Source: Frankiales bacterium (GTDB taxonomy: Bacteria; Actinomycetota; Actinomycetes; Mycobacteriales; SCTD01). Taken from it: a DNA stretch of 11,967 nt. Where the stretch lies: contig JAOPVD010000116.1 of NCBI GenBank assembly GCA_025966295.1, positions 1 to 11,967 on the forward strand, given 5' to 3'. Each line of letters begins with the position of its first letter. Within the stretch, counting starts at the first letter, position 1. A program made the position numbers and the translations under genes. The notes under the pieces were generated by a model. The model was not told where the DNA came from. It searched no databases and was given only the letters and a program-made list of their open reading frames with translations. Shown piece by piece: positions 1-7,310 of the stretch.

Positions 1-338
1 GCGTGCCGGGGCCCCCGACTGCCCTGCGGCTCCGCGGCGACCGCGGCCTGGGCCTCGGCCAGCAGGCTGCCGGGGTCGTTGATGGCGCGCTTCACGCCGG
101 CGCTCACCTGCGGCAGGTGCGCGAAGCGGTCGCGGTCGCGCACCTCGACGTCGGCGGCGAAGATCGCGACGTCCGCGTCGGCCAGCTGCTGGTCGGAGAG
201 CGCGTCGGCGCCGGCGGCGCCCTGCGTCTCGACGTGGATCTCGTGACCGGCGTCCTTGGCGGCCTGCTCGAGCGCCTCGGCGGCCATGTAGGTGTGCGCG
301 ATGCCCGTGGGGCACGACGTCACTGCGACGATCTTCAC
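1..338 (-). CDS. fruA: PTS fructose transporter subunit EIIB (probably EIIBC), N-terminal part, cut by window edge
   Basis: The first 112 residues of a fructose-family PTS enzyme IIB domain are visible. This domain passes phosphate from EIIA to the incoming sugar through a phospho-cysteine. The protein opens with the family signature CPTGIAHT, which places the phosphorylated cysteine at residue 9. An alternating beta/alpha pattern follows up to about residue 100, then an Ala/Gln/Gly-rich stretch that looks like the start of a linker. In this family a membrane EIIC domain normally follows; it would lie beyond position 1, so the EIIBC fusion is inferred. The GTG start at 338 is supported by a near-perfect ribosome binding site 8 nt upstream and by a 4-nt GTGA overlap with the stop of the EIIA gene. 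It is the last gene seen of the fructose operon. A free-standing EIIB is a less likely alternative. Confidence 0.9.
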   Translation of the reverse strand, partial: MKIVAVTSCPTGIAHTYMAAEALEQAAKDAGHEIHVETQGAAGADALSDQQLADADVAIFAADVEVRDRDRFAHLPQVSAGVKRAINDPGSLLAEAQAAVAAEPQGSRGPRH

Positions 339-787
339 TGGCCCAGCACCTCCTTGTTGATGAGGGACACGACGGCCTGCGGGTCGCCGGCATCGCGGAG
401 CGCGTCCTTGAAGGACGGGTGGACGAGCTTGCGGGCCAGCTTGGCCAGGATCGTCATGTGCTCCGACCCGCCGCCGGCCGGCGCCGCGATGAGGAAGATG
501 AGGTGCGCCGGCCCGTCGGGCGCGCCGAAGTCGACGCCGCCCTTGCTCCGGCCGAAGCCGAGAGACGGCTCGGTGACGTGCTCCGAGCGGCAGTGCGGGA
601 TGCCGATGCCGCCCTCGAGCCCGGTGGCCATCTGCTCCTCCCGGGCCCTGACGTCGGCCAGGAAGCCGTCGAGGTCGGTGACGCGCCCGGCGGCGGCCAG
701 GCGGGCCGCCAGGCTGCGGGTGCCGGACGCGCGGTCCGGCGCCTCGAGCTCCAGGTCGACGAAGTCCACGGTGATGAGGTCTGCCAC
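335..787 (-). CDS. PTS fructose-type EIIA protein (free-standing)
   Basis: This 150-residue protein matches a complete PTS EIIA domain of the fructose/mannitol type. It is a soluble phosphocarrier that takes phosphate from HPr and gives it to the EIIB cysteine encoded next door. The active-site motif GIGIPH puts the phosphorylated histidine at residue 65, and the length equals a single EIIA domain with nothing fused. The GTG start at 787 follows the fruK stop by 1 nt, with AAAGGA a few bases upstream as ribosome binding site. Its stop overlaps the EIIB start by 4 nt. In many bacteria, including Streptomyces, EIIA is fused to EIIBC in one FruA polypeptide; here it is a separate gene. Family and role are clear. 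Fructose specificity is inferred from the neighbouring 1-phosphofructokinase and the EIIB signature. Confidence 0.93.
   Translation of the reverse strand: MADLITVDFVDLELEAPDRASGTRSLAARLAAAGRVTDLDGFLADVRAREEQMATGLEGGIGIPHCRSEHVTEPSLGFGRSKGGVDFGAPDGPAHLIFLIAAPAGGGSEHMTILAKLARKLVHPSFKDALRDAGDPQAVVSLINKEVLGQ
347..355 (-). promoter_or_regulatory. Strong ribosome binding site of the EIIB gene
   Basis: Read on the minus strand this is AAGGAGGTG, close to the full complement of the 16S rRNA 3' end. It lies inside the last codons of the EIIA gene, 8 nt before the GTG at 338, and it fixes that start. Such a strong site at an overlapping junction suggests EIIB(C) can initiate independently as well as by coupling. 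Confidence 0.75.
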
Positions 788-788
788 G

Positions 789-1721
789 TCACTGTCCTTT
801 CAGGTCACGGTCGGTGGGCACGGTGTCGGCGAGCAGTACGGCGGAGCGGTCGAGGTCGGACGGGACGGGCATGCGGCTGCCGGGGAGCCGGACGGCGGCG
901 GCGCCGTAGGCGAGGGCCTCGCGCAGGGCCTCGGGGCCCTGGCCGCCGCCGGCCAGGAAGCCGGCGAGGGTCGCGTCGCCGGCGCCGACCGAGGACACCG
1001 GGCAGTCCACGGGCGACTCGCCGTACCAGGCACCGGTGCCGTCGACGAGGACGGCGCCGTCGGCGCCGAGCGAGGCCAGGACGGCCTTGGCGCCGCGGTC
1101 GATCAGGCTGCGGGCCGCAGTGACGACCTCACCGACGGTGCTGACCGGGAGGCCGGTGACCTCCTCCAGTTCCTCGCGGTTGGGCTTGACGAGGTCGGGG
1201 CCGGCGGGCAGGGCCCGGGCGAACGGCGCACCGCTGCTGTCGACGGCCACCTGGCCGGGCAGCCGGGCGATCAGGCGCGCGTAGACGTCGTCGGGGCAGC
1301 CGGGAGGGAGGCTCCCCGACAGCACCACCCAGGCGGCGCGGCTGCCCAGGTCCGCGGTGGCGTCGAGCAGGGCCGCCACCTCGGCGGGGCTGAGGGCCGG
1401 GCCCGGCTCGTTGAGCTTGGTGACCGTGCCGTCCGGCTCGACGACGCTGACGTTCGCCCGCACCGCGCCGGCGATCGGCACCGCCCGGACCTCGACGCCA
1501 CCGGAGGCGAGCAGCTCGGCGAGCTGAATGCCCTCGGCGCCCCCGCACGGCAGCACCGCGCAGGTGGCGAGGCCGTGGGCCGCCAACGCGCGGGAGACGT
1601 TGACGCCCTTGCCGCCCGGGTCGACGCGGGTGCCGGTGGCGCGCAGCACCGCGCCGCGGACCAGCGCGTCCACCTCGACCGTGCGGTCGACGGACGGGTT
1701 GGCCGTCAGCGTCACGATCAT
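789..1721 (-). CDS. fruK: 1-phosphofructokinase (PfkB/ribokinase family)
   Basis: A 310-residue PfkB-family sugar kinase. FruK phosphorylates fructose 1-phosphate, the product of PTS uptake, to fructose 1,6-bisphosphate with ATP, feeding glycolysis. The N terminus (TLTANPSVDRT) is typical of FruK/LacC. The family substrate motif GGKGVN is at residues 36-41, KLNEPGP at 102-108, SGSLPPG at 135-141, KPN at 179-181, and the C-terminal PfkB signature with GAGD at 246-249 gives catalytic Asp249. The length is normal for the family. The ATG at 1721 overlaps the stop of the upstream regulator by 4 nt (ATGA), and only a weak GGTGG site precedes it, suggesting translational coupling. Tagatose-6-phosphate kinase (LacC) has the same fold, but the EIIA and EIIB fructose genes directly downstream make FruK the better call. 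Confidence 0.94.
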   Translation of the reverse strand: MIVTLTANPSVDRTVEVDALVRGAVLRATGTRVDPGGKGVNVSRALAAHGLATCAVLPCGGAEGIQLAELLASGGVEVRAVPIAGAVRANVSVVEPDGTVTKLNEPGPALSPAEVAALLDATADLGSRAAWVVLSGSLPPGCPDDVYARLIARLPGQVAVDSSGAPFARALPAGPDLVKPNREELEEVTGLPVSTVGEVVTAARSLIDRGAKAVLASLGADGAVLVDGTGAWYGESPVDCPVSSVGAGDATLAGFLAGGGQGPEALREALAYGAAAVRLPGSRMPVPSDLDRSAVLLADTVPTDRDLKGQ

Positions 1722-2479
1722 GCGAGCACCACCCGGGGGCCGGCCGCCTCGAAGGCGGCGGCGACCCGCGGGTCGACGGCGTTGTCCATGACGAGCGTCT
1801 CCACGTCCTCGAGGCCGGCGAACCGGGCGAACTGGTCGTCGCCGACCTTGCTGCTGTCGGTGAGCACGACCGCGCGCCGCGCGGCCGCGACCATCGCGCG
1901 CTTGACGGCGGCCTCGGCCGGGTCGGCGGTGGTCAGGCCGCGTTCGGTGCTGATCCCGTTCGTGCCCAGGAACGCCACGTCGACGCAGAGGTCGGCCAGG
2001 CCGGCGAGGGCGACGTGGTCGACGGTGGCCAGCGTGCGGGGCCGGACCCGGCCGCCGAGCAGGTGCAGCGTCAGGTCGGTGCGCCCGCTCAGTGCGGTGG
2101 CGATCGGCAGCGCGTTGGTCACGACGGTGAGCTCGCGGCCGACCGGCAGCAGGTCGGCGAGCTGCGCGGTGGTGCTCCCGGCGTCGAGCAGCACCGTCGC
2201 GGCGCCCTCCAGCTCGGCGAGGGCGGCCTGCGCGATCCGGCGCTTCTGCTCGGTGTGCTCGCCGGCCCGGACCGCGAGGCCGGGCTCGTGGCGCAGCCGC
2301 TCGGCTGGAATGGCGCCCCCGTGCACCCGGCGCAGCACCCCGGACCGCTCCAGCGCGGTCAGGTCGCGGCGGACGGTCTCCAGGCTGACCGAGAACGACA
2401 GCGCCAGCTCGGCCACGTCGACCCGGCCCTGGGCGCGCGCCTGCCGGGCGATCTCCCCCTGCCGCTCTTCCGCATACAT
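1718..2479 (-). CDS. fruR: DeoR-family transcriptional regulator of the fructose operon
   Basis: A 253-residue DeoR-family regulator, the first gene of the fructose PTS operon. The N-terminal winged helix-turn-helix spans about residues 5-57: the recognition-helix region SVSLETVRRDL is at 30-40 and the wing with RRVHGG at 50-55. The C-terminal sugar-phosphate sensor domain has LDAGSTT at 98-104, the FLGTNGIS block at 170-177, and TDSSKVG at 207-213, all hallmarks of the family. Such proteins usually repress their own operon until a phosphorylated sugar, here probably fructose 1-phosphate, binds. The ATG at 2479 is preceded by GGGAG as ribosome binding site and sits about 28 nt after a predicted transcription start. 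The name fruR rests on operon context; the ligand is inferred. Confidence 0.92.
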   Translation of the reverse strand: MYAEERQGEIARQARAQGRVDVAELALSFSVSLETVRRDLTALERSGVLRRVHGGAIPAERLRHEPGLAVRAGEHTEQKRRIAQAALAELEGAATVLLDAGSTTAQLADLLPVGRELTVVTNALPIATALSGRTDLTLHLLGGRVRPRTLATVDHVALAGLADLCVDVAFLGTNGISTERGLTTADPAEAAVKRAMVAAARRAVVLTDSSKVGDDQFARFAGLEDVETLVMDNAVDPRVAAAFEAAGPRVVLA

Positions 2480-2500
2480 GTGGTTTCACTCCCGGTTCGC

Positions 2501-2540
2501 TGCCTGTTCATGCATGTTGCTGCCCGATTATGCCCGTGTC
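2501..2540. promoter_or_regulatory. Candidate operator: four 10-bp phased direct repeats
   Basis: Four consecutive 10-nt units each begin with TGC and have G at position 6: TGCCTGTTCA, then TGCATGTTGC, then TGCCCGATTA, then TGCCCGTGTC. The shared core is TGCCYGTT. One unit per 10 bp puts all copies on about the same face of the helix. The units cover the predicted -10 and -35 boxes of the regulator's own promoter. A CATGCATG palindrome (2509-2516) sits across units 1 and 2. DeoR-family repressors often bind several short direct repeats, so this is a reasonable operator candidate. Binding by the adjacent regulator is inferred. Confidence 0.45.
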
Positions 2541-2542
2541 AA
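2514..2542 (-). promoter_or_regulatory. Predicted promoter of the fruR-fruK-EIIA-EIIB operon
   Basis: On the minus strand a perfect TTGACA -35 box (2542-2537) is followed after 17 nt by CAACAT (2519-2514), a 3-of-6 match to the -10 consensus. Transcription would start near 2507, giving a leader of about 28 nt before the regulator ATG at 2479. The -35 and the spacing are good and the -10 is poor, as is common in actinobacteria. The promoter overlaps the phased repeats at 2501-2540, which would suit repression. The rest of the 212-nt divergent gap (2543-2691) shows only the ribosome binding site of the plus-strand gene; I found no convincing promoter there for the ABC transporter. Confidence 0.5.
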
Positions 2543-2691
2543 GGGTTTGTGTGGGCAGGCTCACAGCGATTTCGGTGCCACCCTGTTACCGGATCGCGAC
2601 CAAGCGGTGTCCCGCGGAACGGACGAATCGCACTACTGTCCCCGCGACGACGGCCCGCCCGGCGGTCGCCTGCGTGCGATGAGAGGAACCG

Positions 2692-4344
2692 ATGCGAAGC
2701 AACAAGGTCCTTGCGCTGGTCCTGGGAGGCGTGCTCGCCGGCACCGCTGCGTGCGGTAGCGACAGCAAGCCCGCGGACTCCGGCTCCGGCAAGAGCGGCG
2801 GCACGCTGGTGTTCGGCACCTCCGCCGACCCGGTCAGCATGGACGGCGCCTACGTCTCCGACGGTGAGTCGCTGCGGGTCGTCGACCAGCTCTTCGAGAC
2901 GCTGGTGACCACCAAGGCCGGCGGCACCGAGGCGGAGCCCAAGCTGGCCAAGTCGTGGACGGCCAGCGCCGACGGCAAGGCCTGGACCTTCGCGCTCCAG
3001 ACGGGCGTGAAGTTCCACGACGGGACCGCCTTCAACGCCAAGGCCGTGTGCGCCAACTTCGACCGTTGGTACAACTTCAAGGGCATCCAGCAGAGCCCGT
3101 CGGTCTCCTACTACTGGAGCACCGTGTTCGGCGGCTTCAAGACGCAGGAGAACCCCGACGTCCCCAAGACCAGCCTGTTCGCCTCCTGCGAGGCCAAGGA
3201 CGACGCGACCGCGGTCGTCAACCTGACCAGTCCCTCGTCGTCGTTCATCGCCGGCCTGGCGGTCCCGGCGTTCTCGATCGCCAGCCCGGATGCGCTGGTG
3301 AAGTACCGCGCCGACAAGGTCTCCGGCACGGGCGACTCCCCCAAGTTCGACGGCACCTTCGGCACCCAGCACCCGATCGGCACCGGTCCGTTCAAGTTCG
3401 ACAGCTACACCCCCGGTGACAAGCTCGTGATCAGCCGCAACGACGGCTACTGGGGCACCAAGGCCAAGCTGGACAAGGTGATCTTCAAGCCGATCGCCGA
3501 CGGCCCGGCCCGCCGGCAGGCGCTCGAGTCCGGCGACATCCAGGGCTACGACTTCGTGGACCCGGGCGACGTCAAAACGCTGCAGGCCAAGTACACGGTG
3601 CTGCAGCGCCCGGCGTTCAACGTCGGCTACGTCGGCTTCAACCAGAAGAAGGCGCCGATGGACAACCTGAAGATCAGGCAGGCCGTCGCGCACGCCCTCA
3701 ACCGCGCGGCGCTGGTCAAGGCCAAGTACCCGCCGGGCTCGGTCGTGGCCAAGGAGTTCATGCCGCCGATGCTGTTCGGCTACGCGAATGACGTCACCGA
3801 CTACGCCTACGACCCGGAGAAGGCCAAGCAGCTCATCAAGGAGTCCGGCGTCACCAACCCCAAGCTGGAGTTCTGGTACCCGACGAACGTGAGCCGCCCG
3901 TACATGCCGGATGCGAAGGCCAACTGGGAGGCGTTCAAGAGCGACCTGGAGAAGGTCGGCTTCACGATCACCGCCAAGTCGGCGCCGTGGCGGCCGGACT
4001 ACAACCAGAAGGTCAACAACGGCGGGGCGCAGATGTACCTGCTCGGCTGGACCGGCGACTTCGGTGACCCCGACAACTTCGTGGGCACCTTCTTCCGCAC
4101 CGCCCAGCCGGCGTGGGGCTTCGACAACCCCGCCATCTTCAACGCCCTGGAGAAGGCCCGCGTCGAGTCCGACCCGGCCAAGCGCACAGCGGCCTACCAG
4201 GACGCCAACAAGCTCATCATGGAGTTCCTGCCGGGCGTGCCGTACGTGCACACCCAGCCGTCGCTGGCGTTCAACAAGAACGTGAAGGGCTACGTGCCGA
4301 GCCCGGTCTCGCTGGAGTCCTTCGCCGACGTCACGGTCGGCTGA
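2692..4344 (+). CDS. ABC transporter substrate-binding lipoprotein, peptide/nickel family 5 (DppA/OppA-like)
   Basis: A 550-residue extracytoplasmic solute-binding protein of family 5, which captures dipeptides, oligopeptides or similar solutes and delivers them to the permeases. Residues 1-21 form a lipoprotein signal: a basic start (RSNK), a hydrophobic core and a lipobox ending TAAC, with Cys21 as the predicted lipid-anchored residue. The T at the lipobox -3 position is slightly off consensus. A Gly/Ser/Lys linker follows to about residue 37. The mature part has the typical N-terminal GGTLVFGTSADP segment and, near the middle, the family block PIGTGPFKFDSY. The ATG has AGAGGA 5 nt upstream. 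It is the first gene of a five-gene importer operon and diverges from the fructose operon. The Lys-rich composition contrasts with the Arg-rich neighbours, normal for secreted binding proteins. Substrate cannot be read from sequence. Confidence 0.93.
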   Translation: MRSNKVLALVLGGVLAGTAACGSDSKPADSGSGKSGGTLVFGTSADPVSMDGAYVSDGESLRVVDQLFETLVTTKAGGTEAEPKLAKSWTASADGKAWTFALQTGVKFHDGTAFNAKAVCANFDRWYNFKGIQQSPSVSYYWSTVFGGFKTQENPDVPKTSLFASCEAKDDATAVVNLTSPSSSFIAGLAVPAFSIASPDALVKYRADKVSGTGDSPKFDGTFGTQHPIGTGPFKFDSYTPGDKLVISRNDGYWGTKAKLDKVIFKPIADGPARRQALESGDIQGYDFVDPGDVKTLQAKYTVLQRPAFNVGYVGFNQKKAPMDNLKIRQAVAHALNRAALVKAKYPPGSVVAKEFMPPMLFGYANDVTDYAYDPEKAKQLIKESGVTNPKLEFWYPTNVSRPYMPDAKANWEAFKSDLEKVGFTITAKSAPWRPDYNQKVNNGGAQMYLLGWTGDFGDPDNFVGTFFRTAQPAWGFDNPAIFNALEKARVESDPAKRTAAYQDANKLIMEFLPGVPYVHTQPSLAFNKNVKGYVPSPVSLESFADVTVG

Positions 4345-4367
4345 GCGAGGTCGTAGACCCCAGCTCA
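4342..4367 (+). other. Intercistronic stem-loop between binding-protein and permease genes
   Basis: The hairpin runs from the TGA stop of the binding-protein gene to the first base of the permease ATG. TGAGC (4342-4346) pairs with GCTCA (4363-4367), and after a small internal loop GGTC (4349-4352) pairs with GACC (4356-4359) around a 3-nt loop. It has no T tract, so it is not a classical terminator. It could stabilise the upstream message or hide the permease start. No good ribosome binding site precedes that start. Confidence 0.45.
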
Positions 4368-5377
4368 TGCTCAAGTTCGTCGTACGGCGGCTGCTCCTGC
4401 TGGTCCCGATCCTGGTAGGGCTCTCGATCCTCGTGTTCGCGTGGGTCAGGGCCCTACCGGGCGGGCCGGAGGCGGCGCTGCTCGGTGAGCGCGCCACCCC
4501 GGAGCGGGTGGCGCAGGTACGGCACGAGTTCGGTCTCGACCGGCCGCTGTACGAGCAGTACGCCAGCTACATCGGCAAGGTCGTGCAGGGCGACTTCGGG
4601 CAGTCCATCAAGACCACCCGCCCGGTCCTGGACGACATCCAGACCAAGTTCCCCGCCACCATCGAGCTGGCGCTGGCCGCGCTGCTGTTCGCGGTGCTGC
4701 TCGGCATCCCGCTGGGCTTCCTGGCGGCCCGGCGCTACCAGACCTGGGTCGACAACTCCTCGCTGGTCGGTTCGCTGCTCGGCATCTCGGTCCCCGTGTT
4801 CTTCCTCGCCTACCTGCTGAAGTACGTGTTCGCCGTCAAGCTCAACTGGCTGCCGTCCACCGGCCGGCTGGACGCCATCCGCGACGTCGCGCACCCCACC
4901 GGCTTCTACACCCTGGACGCGGTGCTGACCCGCGACTGGGGAGCCTTCACCGACGCCGTCCGACATCTGGTCCTGCCGGGCATCGCGCTCGGCACCATCC
5001 CGCTCGCCATCGTCACCCGGATCACCCGGGCCGCGGTCCTCGAGGTCACCAACGAGGACTACGTCCGGACCGCCGAGGCCAAGGGCCTGACCCGGCGCGT
5101 CGTGAACGGCCGGCACGTCCTGCGCAACGCCATGCTCCCGGTCGCCACCGTCGTCGGCCTGCAGACCGGCCTGCTGCTGTCCGGTGCGGTCCTCACCGAG
5201 ATCGTGTTCGCCTGGCCCGGCATGGGCTCATGGCTCTACGAGGCCACCTTCAACCGCGACTTCCCGGTGCTCGAGGGCGGCATCTTGTTCCTCGCGGTGG
5301 TGTTCGTGCTCGTCAACCTGCTCGTGGACATCTCGTACGGCGTCCTCGACCCGCGGATCAGGCTGCAGGGCCGATGA
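4367..5377 (+). CDS. ABC transporter permease, DppB/OppB type
   Basis: A 336-residue inner-membrane permease of the binding-protein-dependent transport family, forming half of the channel of the peptide importer. The first membrane segment lies near residues 9-28. A periplasmic region with the DppB-type GGP and GLDRPLYEQY segments runs to about residue 90, then further hydrophobic segments lie near 98-120, 134-155, 200-218, 258-280 and 303-322. The cytoplasmic EAA loop that docks on the ATPases is at 230-259 (TAEAKGL, then NAMLP). The protein ends in the usual LDPRIR. It starts 22 nt after the binding-protein stop with a poor ribosome binding site, inside a hairpin. Its stop overlaps the next permease gene by 4 nt (ATGA). 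Length and topology are normal for the family. Confidence 0.94.
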   Translation: MLKFVVRRLLLLVPILVGLSILVFAWVRALPGGPEAALLGERATPERVAQVRHEFGLDRPLYEQYASYIGKVVQGDFGQSIKTTRPVLDDIQTKFPATIELALAALLFAVLLGIPLGFLAARRYQTWVDNSSLVGSLLGISVPVFFLAYLLKYVFAVKLNWLPSTGRLDAIRDVAHPTGFYTLDAVLTRDWGAFTDAVRHLVLPGIALGTIPLAIVTRITRAAVLEVTNEDYVRTAEAKGLTRRVVNGRHVLRNAMLPVATVVGLQTGLLLSGAVLTEIVFAWPGMGSWLYEATFNRDFPVLEGGILFLAVVFVLVNLLVDISYGVLDPRIRLQGR

Positions 5378-6288
5378 GCATCGCCGAGTCCGAGGCCCGT
5401 CTGCTCAGCACCGAGCACACCGGCGACATCGCCGGCAGCCGGATGCGCGAGGCGTTTCGGCAGCTGCGCCGCAACCCGGTGGCCATCCTCGGCGCCGCCC
5501 TCATCACGCTGTTCGTGGTGGTGGCCGTCTTCGCACCGTGGCTCGCCCCCCACAGCCCGACCGCCGGCGACCTGTCGCAGATCACGCTGTCGCACGTGCC
5601 CGGACCGTCCGCCGAGCACCCGCTGGGGCTCGACACCCAGGGCCGGGACGAGCTCTCCCGGATCATCTACGGCGCCCGGGCGTCGCTGCTCATCGGCGTC
5701 GTCTCGCTGAGCCTCGGCGCGCTCGTCGGGATGCTCATCGGCGCCCTCGCCGGCGGGCTCGGCGGCTGGGTCGACAGCCTGCTGATGCGGCTGATGGACA
5801 TCATGCTGGCGGTGCCCGGCCTGCTGTTCGCCATCGCCGTCGCGGCCGTGCTCCAGCCCAGCCTGCGGTCGGTGATGATCGCCATCGCGGTGGTCAACGT
5901 GCCGGTGTTCGCCCGCCTGCTGCGCGCCTCGATGATCGGGCAGCGCCACAGCGACTACGTGCTGGCCGCCCGGTCCATCGGGGTCCGGCGCTGGCGGATC
6001 ATCGTCGGGCACGTGCTGCCGAACTCGCTGGCCCCGGTCATCGTGCAGGGCACGCTGTCGCTCGCCACCGCCATCATCGACGCCGCCGGCCTGGCCTTCC
6101 TCGGCCTCGGCTCGGCCGACCCCAGCGTCCCGGAGTGGGGCCGGATGCTCGCCGACACCCAGCAGTACCTGCAGAGCGCGCCGCAGCTGGCGCTGTTCCC
6201 CGGCCTGGCCATCGTGGTCTCGGTGCTCGGCTTCAACCTGCTCGGCGACGCGCTGCGCGAGGCCCTCGACCCCAAGCTGCGGCGGTAG
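5374..6288 (+). CDS. ABC transporter permease, DppC/OppC type
   Basis: A 304-residue permease, partner of the preceding one. An N-terminal cytoplasmic tail of about 35 residues ends in the typical FRQLRRNPVAILG lead-in to membrane segment 1 (about 36-58). HPLGLDTQGRDELSRIIYGAR (82-102) is the conserved DppC-type segment that follows the first external loop. More hydrophobic segments lie near 103-130, 144-160, 165-183, 220-245 and 274-292. The EAA-like loop is at 194-222 (LAARSIG, then HVLPNS), and the C terminus LDPKLRR is typical. I chose the ATG at 5374 because it overlaps the upstream stop in the ATGA pattern and gives the expected length; a longer in-frame reading from 5230 would lie inside the upstream gene. 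The ribosome binding site is weak, so coupling is likely. Confidence 0.94.
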   Translation: MSIAESEARLLSTEHTGDIAGSRMREAFRQLRRNPVAILGAALITLFVVVAVFAPWLAPHSPTAGDLSQITLSHVPGPSAEHPLGLDTQGRDELSRIIYGARASLLIGVVSLSLGALVGMLIGALAGGLGGWVDSLLMRLMDIMLAVPGLLFAIAVAAVLQPSLRSVMIAIAVVNVPVFARLLRASMIGQRHSDYVLAARSIGVRRWRIIVGHVLPNSLAPVIVQGTLSLATAIIDAAGLAFLGLGSADPSVPEWGRMLADTQQYLQSAPQLALFPGLAIVVSVLGFNLLGDALREALDPKLRR

Positions 6289-6290
6289 GC

Positions 6291-7310
6291 GTGGTGCTGC
6301 TGTCCGTGGAGGACCTCCACGTCACGTTCTCGCACCGCGGCCGGCGCGAGCTGCGCGCCGTCGACGGGGTCAGCTTCCAGGTCGAGCCCGGCGCGACGGT
6401 GGGCCTGGTCGGCGAGTCCGGCTGCGGCAAGTCGGTGACCTCGCTGGCCATCATGGGCCTGCTGCCGCCGCGCGGCGCCCACGTGAAGGGCGCGGTCCGG
6501 TTCGACGGCGAGGACCTGCTGCAGCTGCCCCCCGCCCAGCTGCGGGCGCTCCGCGGCCGCGAGCTGGCGATGGTGTTCCAGGACCCGCAGACCTCGCTCA
6601 ACCCGGTCCTGACCATCGGCCGGCAGGTCACCGAGGTGCTCGAGCGGCACCGCGGGCTCCGCGGCGACGAGGCGAAGCGGGAGGCGGCCGCGCTGCTGGA
6701 CCGGGTCGGCATCCCCGACGCCGGCCGCCGGCTCAAGGACTACCCGCACCAGCTCTCCGGCGGCATGCGGCAGCGCGTGATGATCGCGATCGCGCTGGCC
6801 TGCAAGCCGCGGCTGCTCATCGCCGACGAGCCGACCACCGCCCTCGACGTGACGATCCAGGCCCAGATCCTCGAGCTGCTCAAGGAGCTGGTCGCCGACA
6901 CCGGCACCGCGCTCGTGATGATCACGCACGACCTCGGCGTCGTCGCCGGGCTGTGCGACGAGGTGCACGTCATGTACTCCGGCCGGATCGTGGAGTCGGC
7001 GGACCGCCGGGGGCTGTTCGGGGCGCCCCGGCACCCGTACACCACCGGGCTGCTGGCCTCGGTGCCGCGGCTGGACTCACCGCGGGGCGTGCCGCTGCGG
7101 CCGATCCCGGGCTCACCGCGCGACACCCTGGCCTGGGCCGAGGGCTGCGCCTTCGCGCCGCGCTGCACCCGCCGGGTGGAGGCGTGCACCACCACGGCGC
7201 CCGACCTGGTCGTGGACGCCGTCACCCGGCACCCGGTGCGCTGCTACAACCCCTGGCCCCCGGGCGGCGAGCCGGTCGCCACCAGCGAGCGGAAGAAGCG
7301 ACTGACGTGA
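6291..7310 (+). CDS. ABC transporter ATP-binding protein, DppD/OppD type
   Basis: A 339-residue ATPase that powers the peptide importer. Walker A GESGCGKS is at residues 41-48, the Q-loop Gln at 97 (VFQDPQTSLNP), the signature LSGGM at 155-159, Walker B LLIADE with catalytic Glu180 at 175-180, and the switch His at 213. The C-terminal oligopeptide-transporter extension begins with RHPYT (247-251) and carries four cysteines at 286, 292, 299 and 318. In a mycobacterial OppD an equivalent cysteine cluster holds a [4Fe-4S] cluster needed for transport, so the same is plausible here. The start is GTG at 6291, 2 nt after the upstream stop; GTG at 6294 is equally possible. Its stop overlaps the next ATPase gene by 3 nt. 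Confidence 0.94.
   Translation: MVLLSVEDLHVTFSHRGRRELRAVDGVSFQVEPGATVGLVGESGCGKSVTSLAIMGLLPPRGAHVKGAVRFDGEDLLQLPPAQLRALRGRELAMVFQDPQTSLNPVLTIGRQVTEVLERHRGLRGDEAKREAAALLDRVGIPDAGRRLKDYPHQLSGGMRQRVMIAIALACKPRLLIADEPTTALDVTIQAQILELLKELVADTGTALVMITHDLGVVAGLCDEVHVMYSGRIVESADRRGLFGAPRHPYTTGLLASVPRLDSPRGVPLRPIPGSPRDTLAWAEGCAFAPRCTRRVEACTTTAPDLVVDAVTRHPVRCYNPWPPGGEPVATSERKKRLT

Noticed and set aside
2616..2639. Possible promoter for the ABC operon: TACTGT as -10, or GGAAC as an ECF-type -35
   Set aside because: TACTGT has no recognisable -35 at 16-18 nt upstream, and GGAAC has no clear partner -10. The ABC operon must have a promoter in 2543-2691, but I cannot place it.
3..2759. Very long plus-strand open frame (918 codons) across the fructose operon
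   Set aside because: It is antisense to four clear genes. Its translation is low-complexity Arg/Gly/Ala with no family motif, the usual by-product of GC-rich third positions.
2539..4497. Minus-strand open frame of 652 codons over the binding-protein gene
   Set aside because: The plus-strand frame encodes an unmistakable family 5 binding lipoprotein. The antisense product is repetitive and matches nothing.
5230..5373. N-terminal extension of the second permease from an upstream ATG at 5230
   Set aside because: It would lie inside the first permease gene and adds a non-conserved Arg-rich tail. The ATG at 5374 gives the standard length and an ATGA junction.
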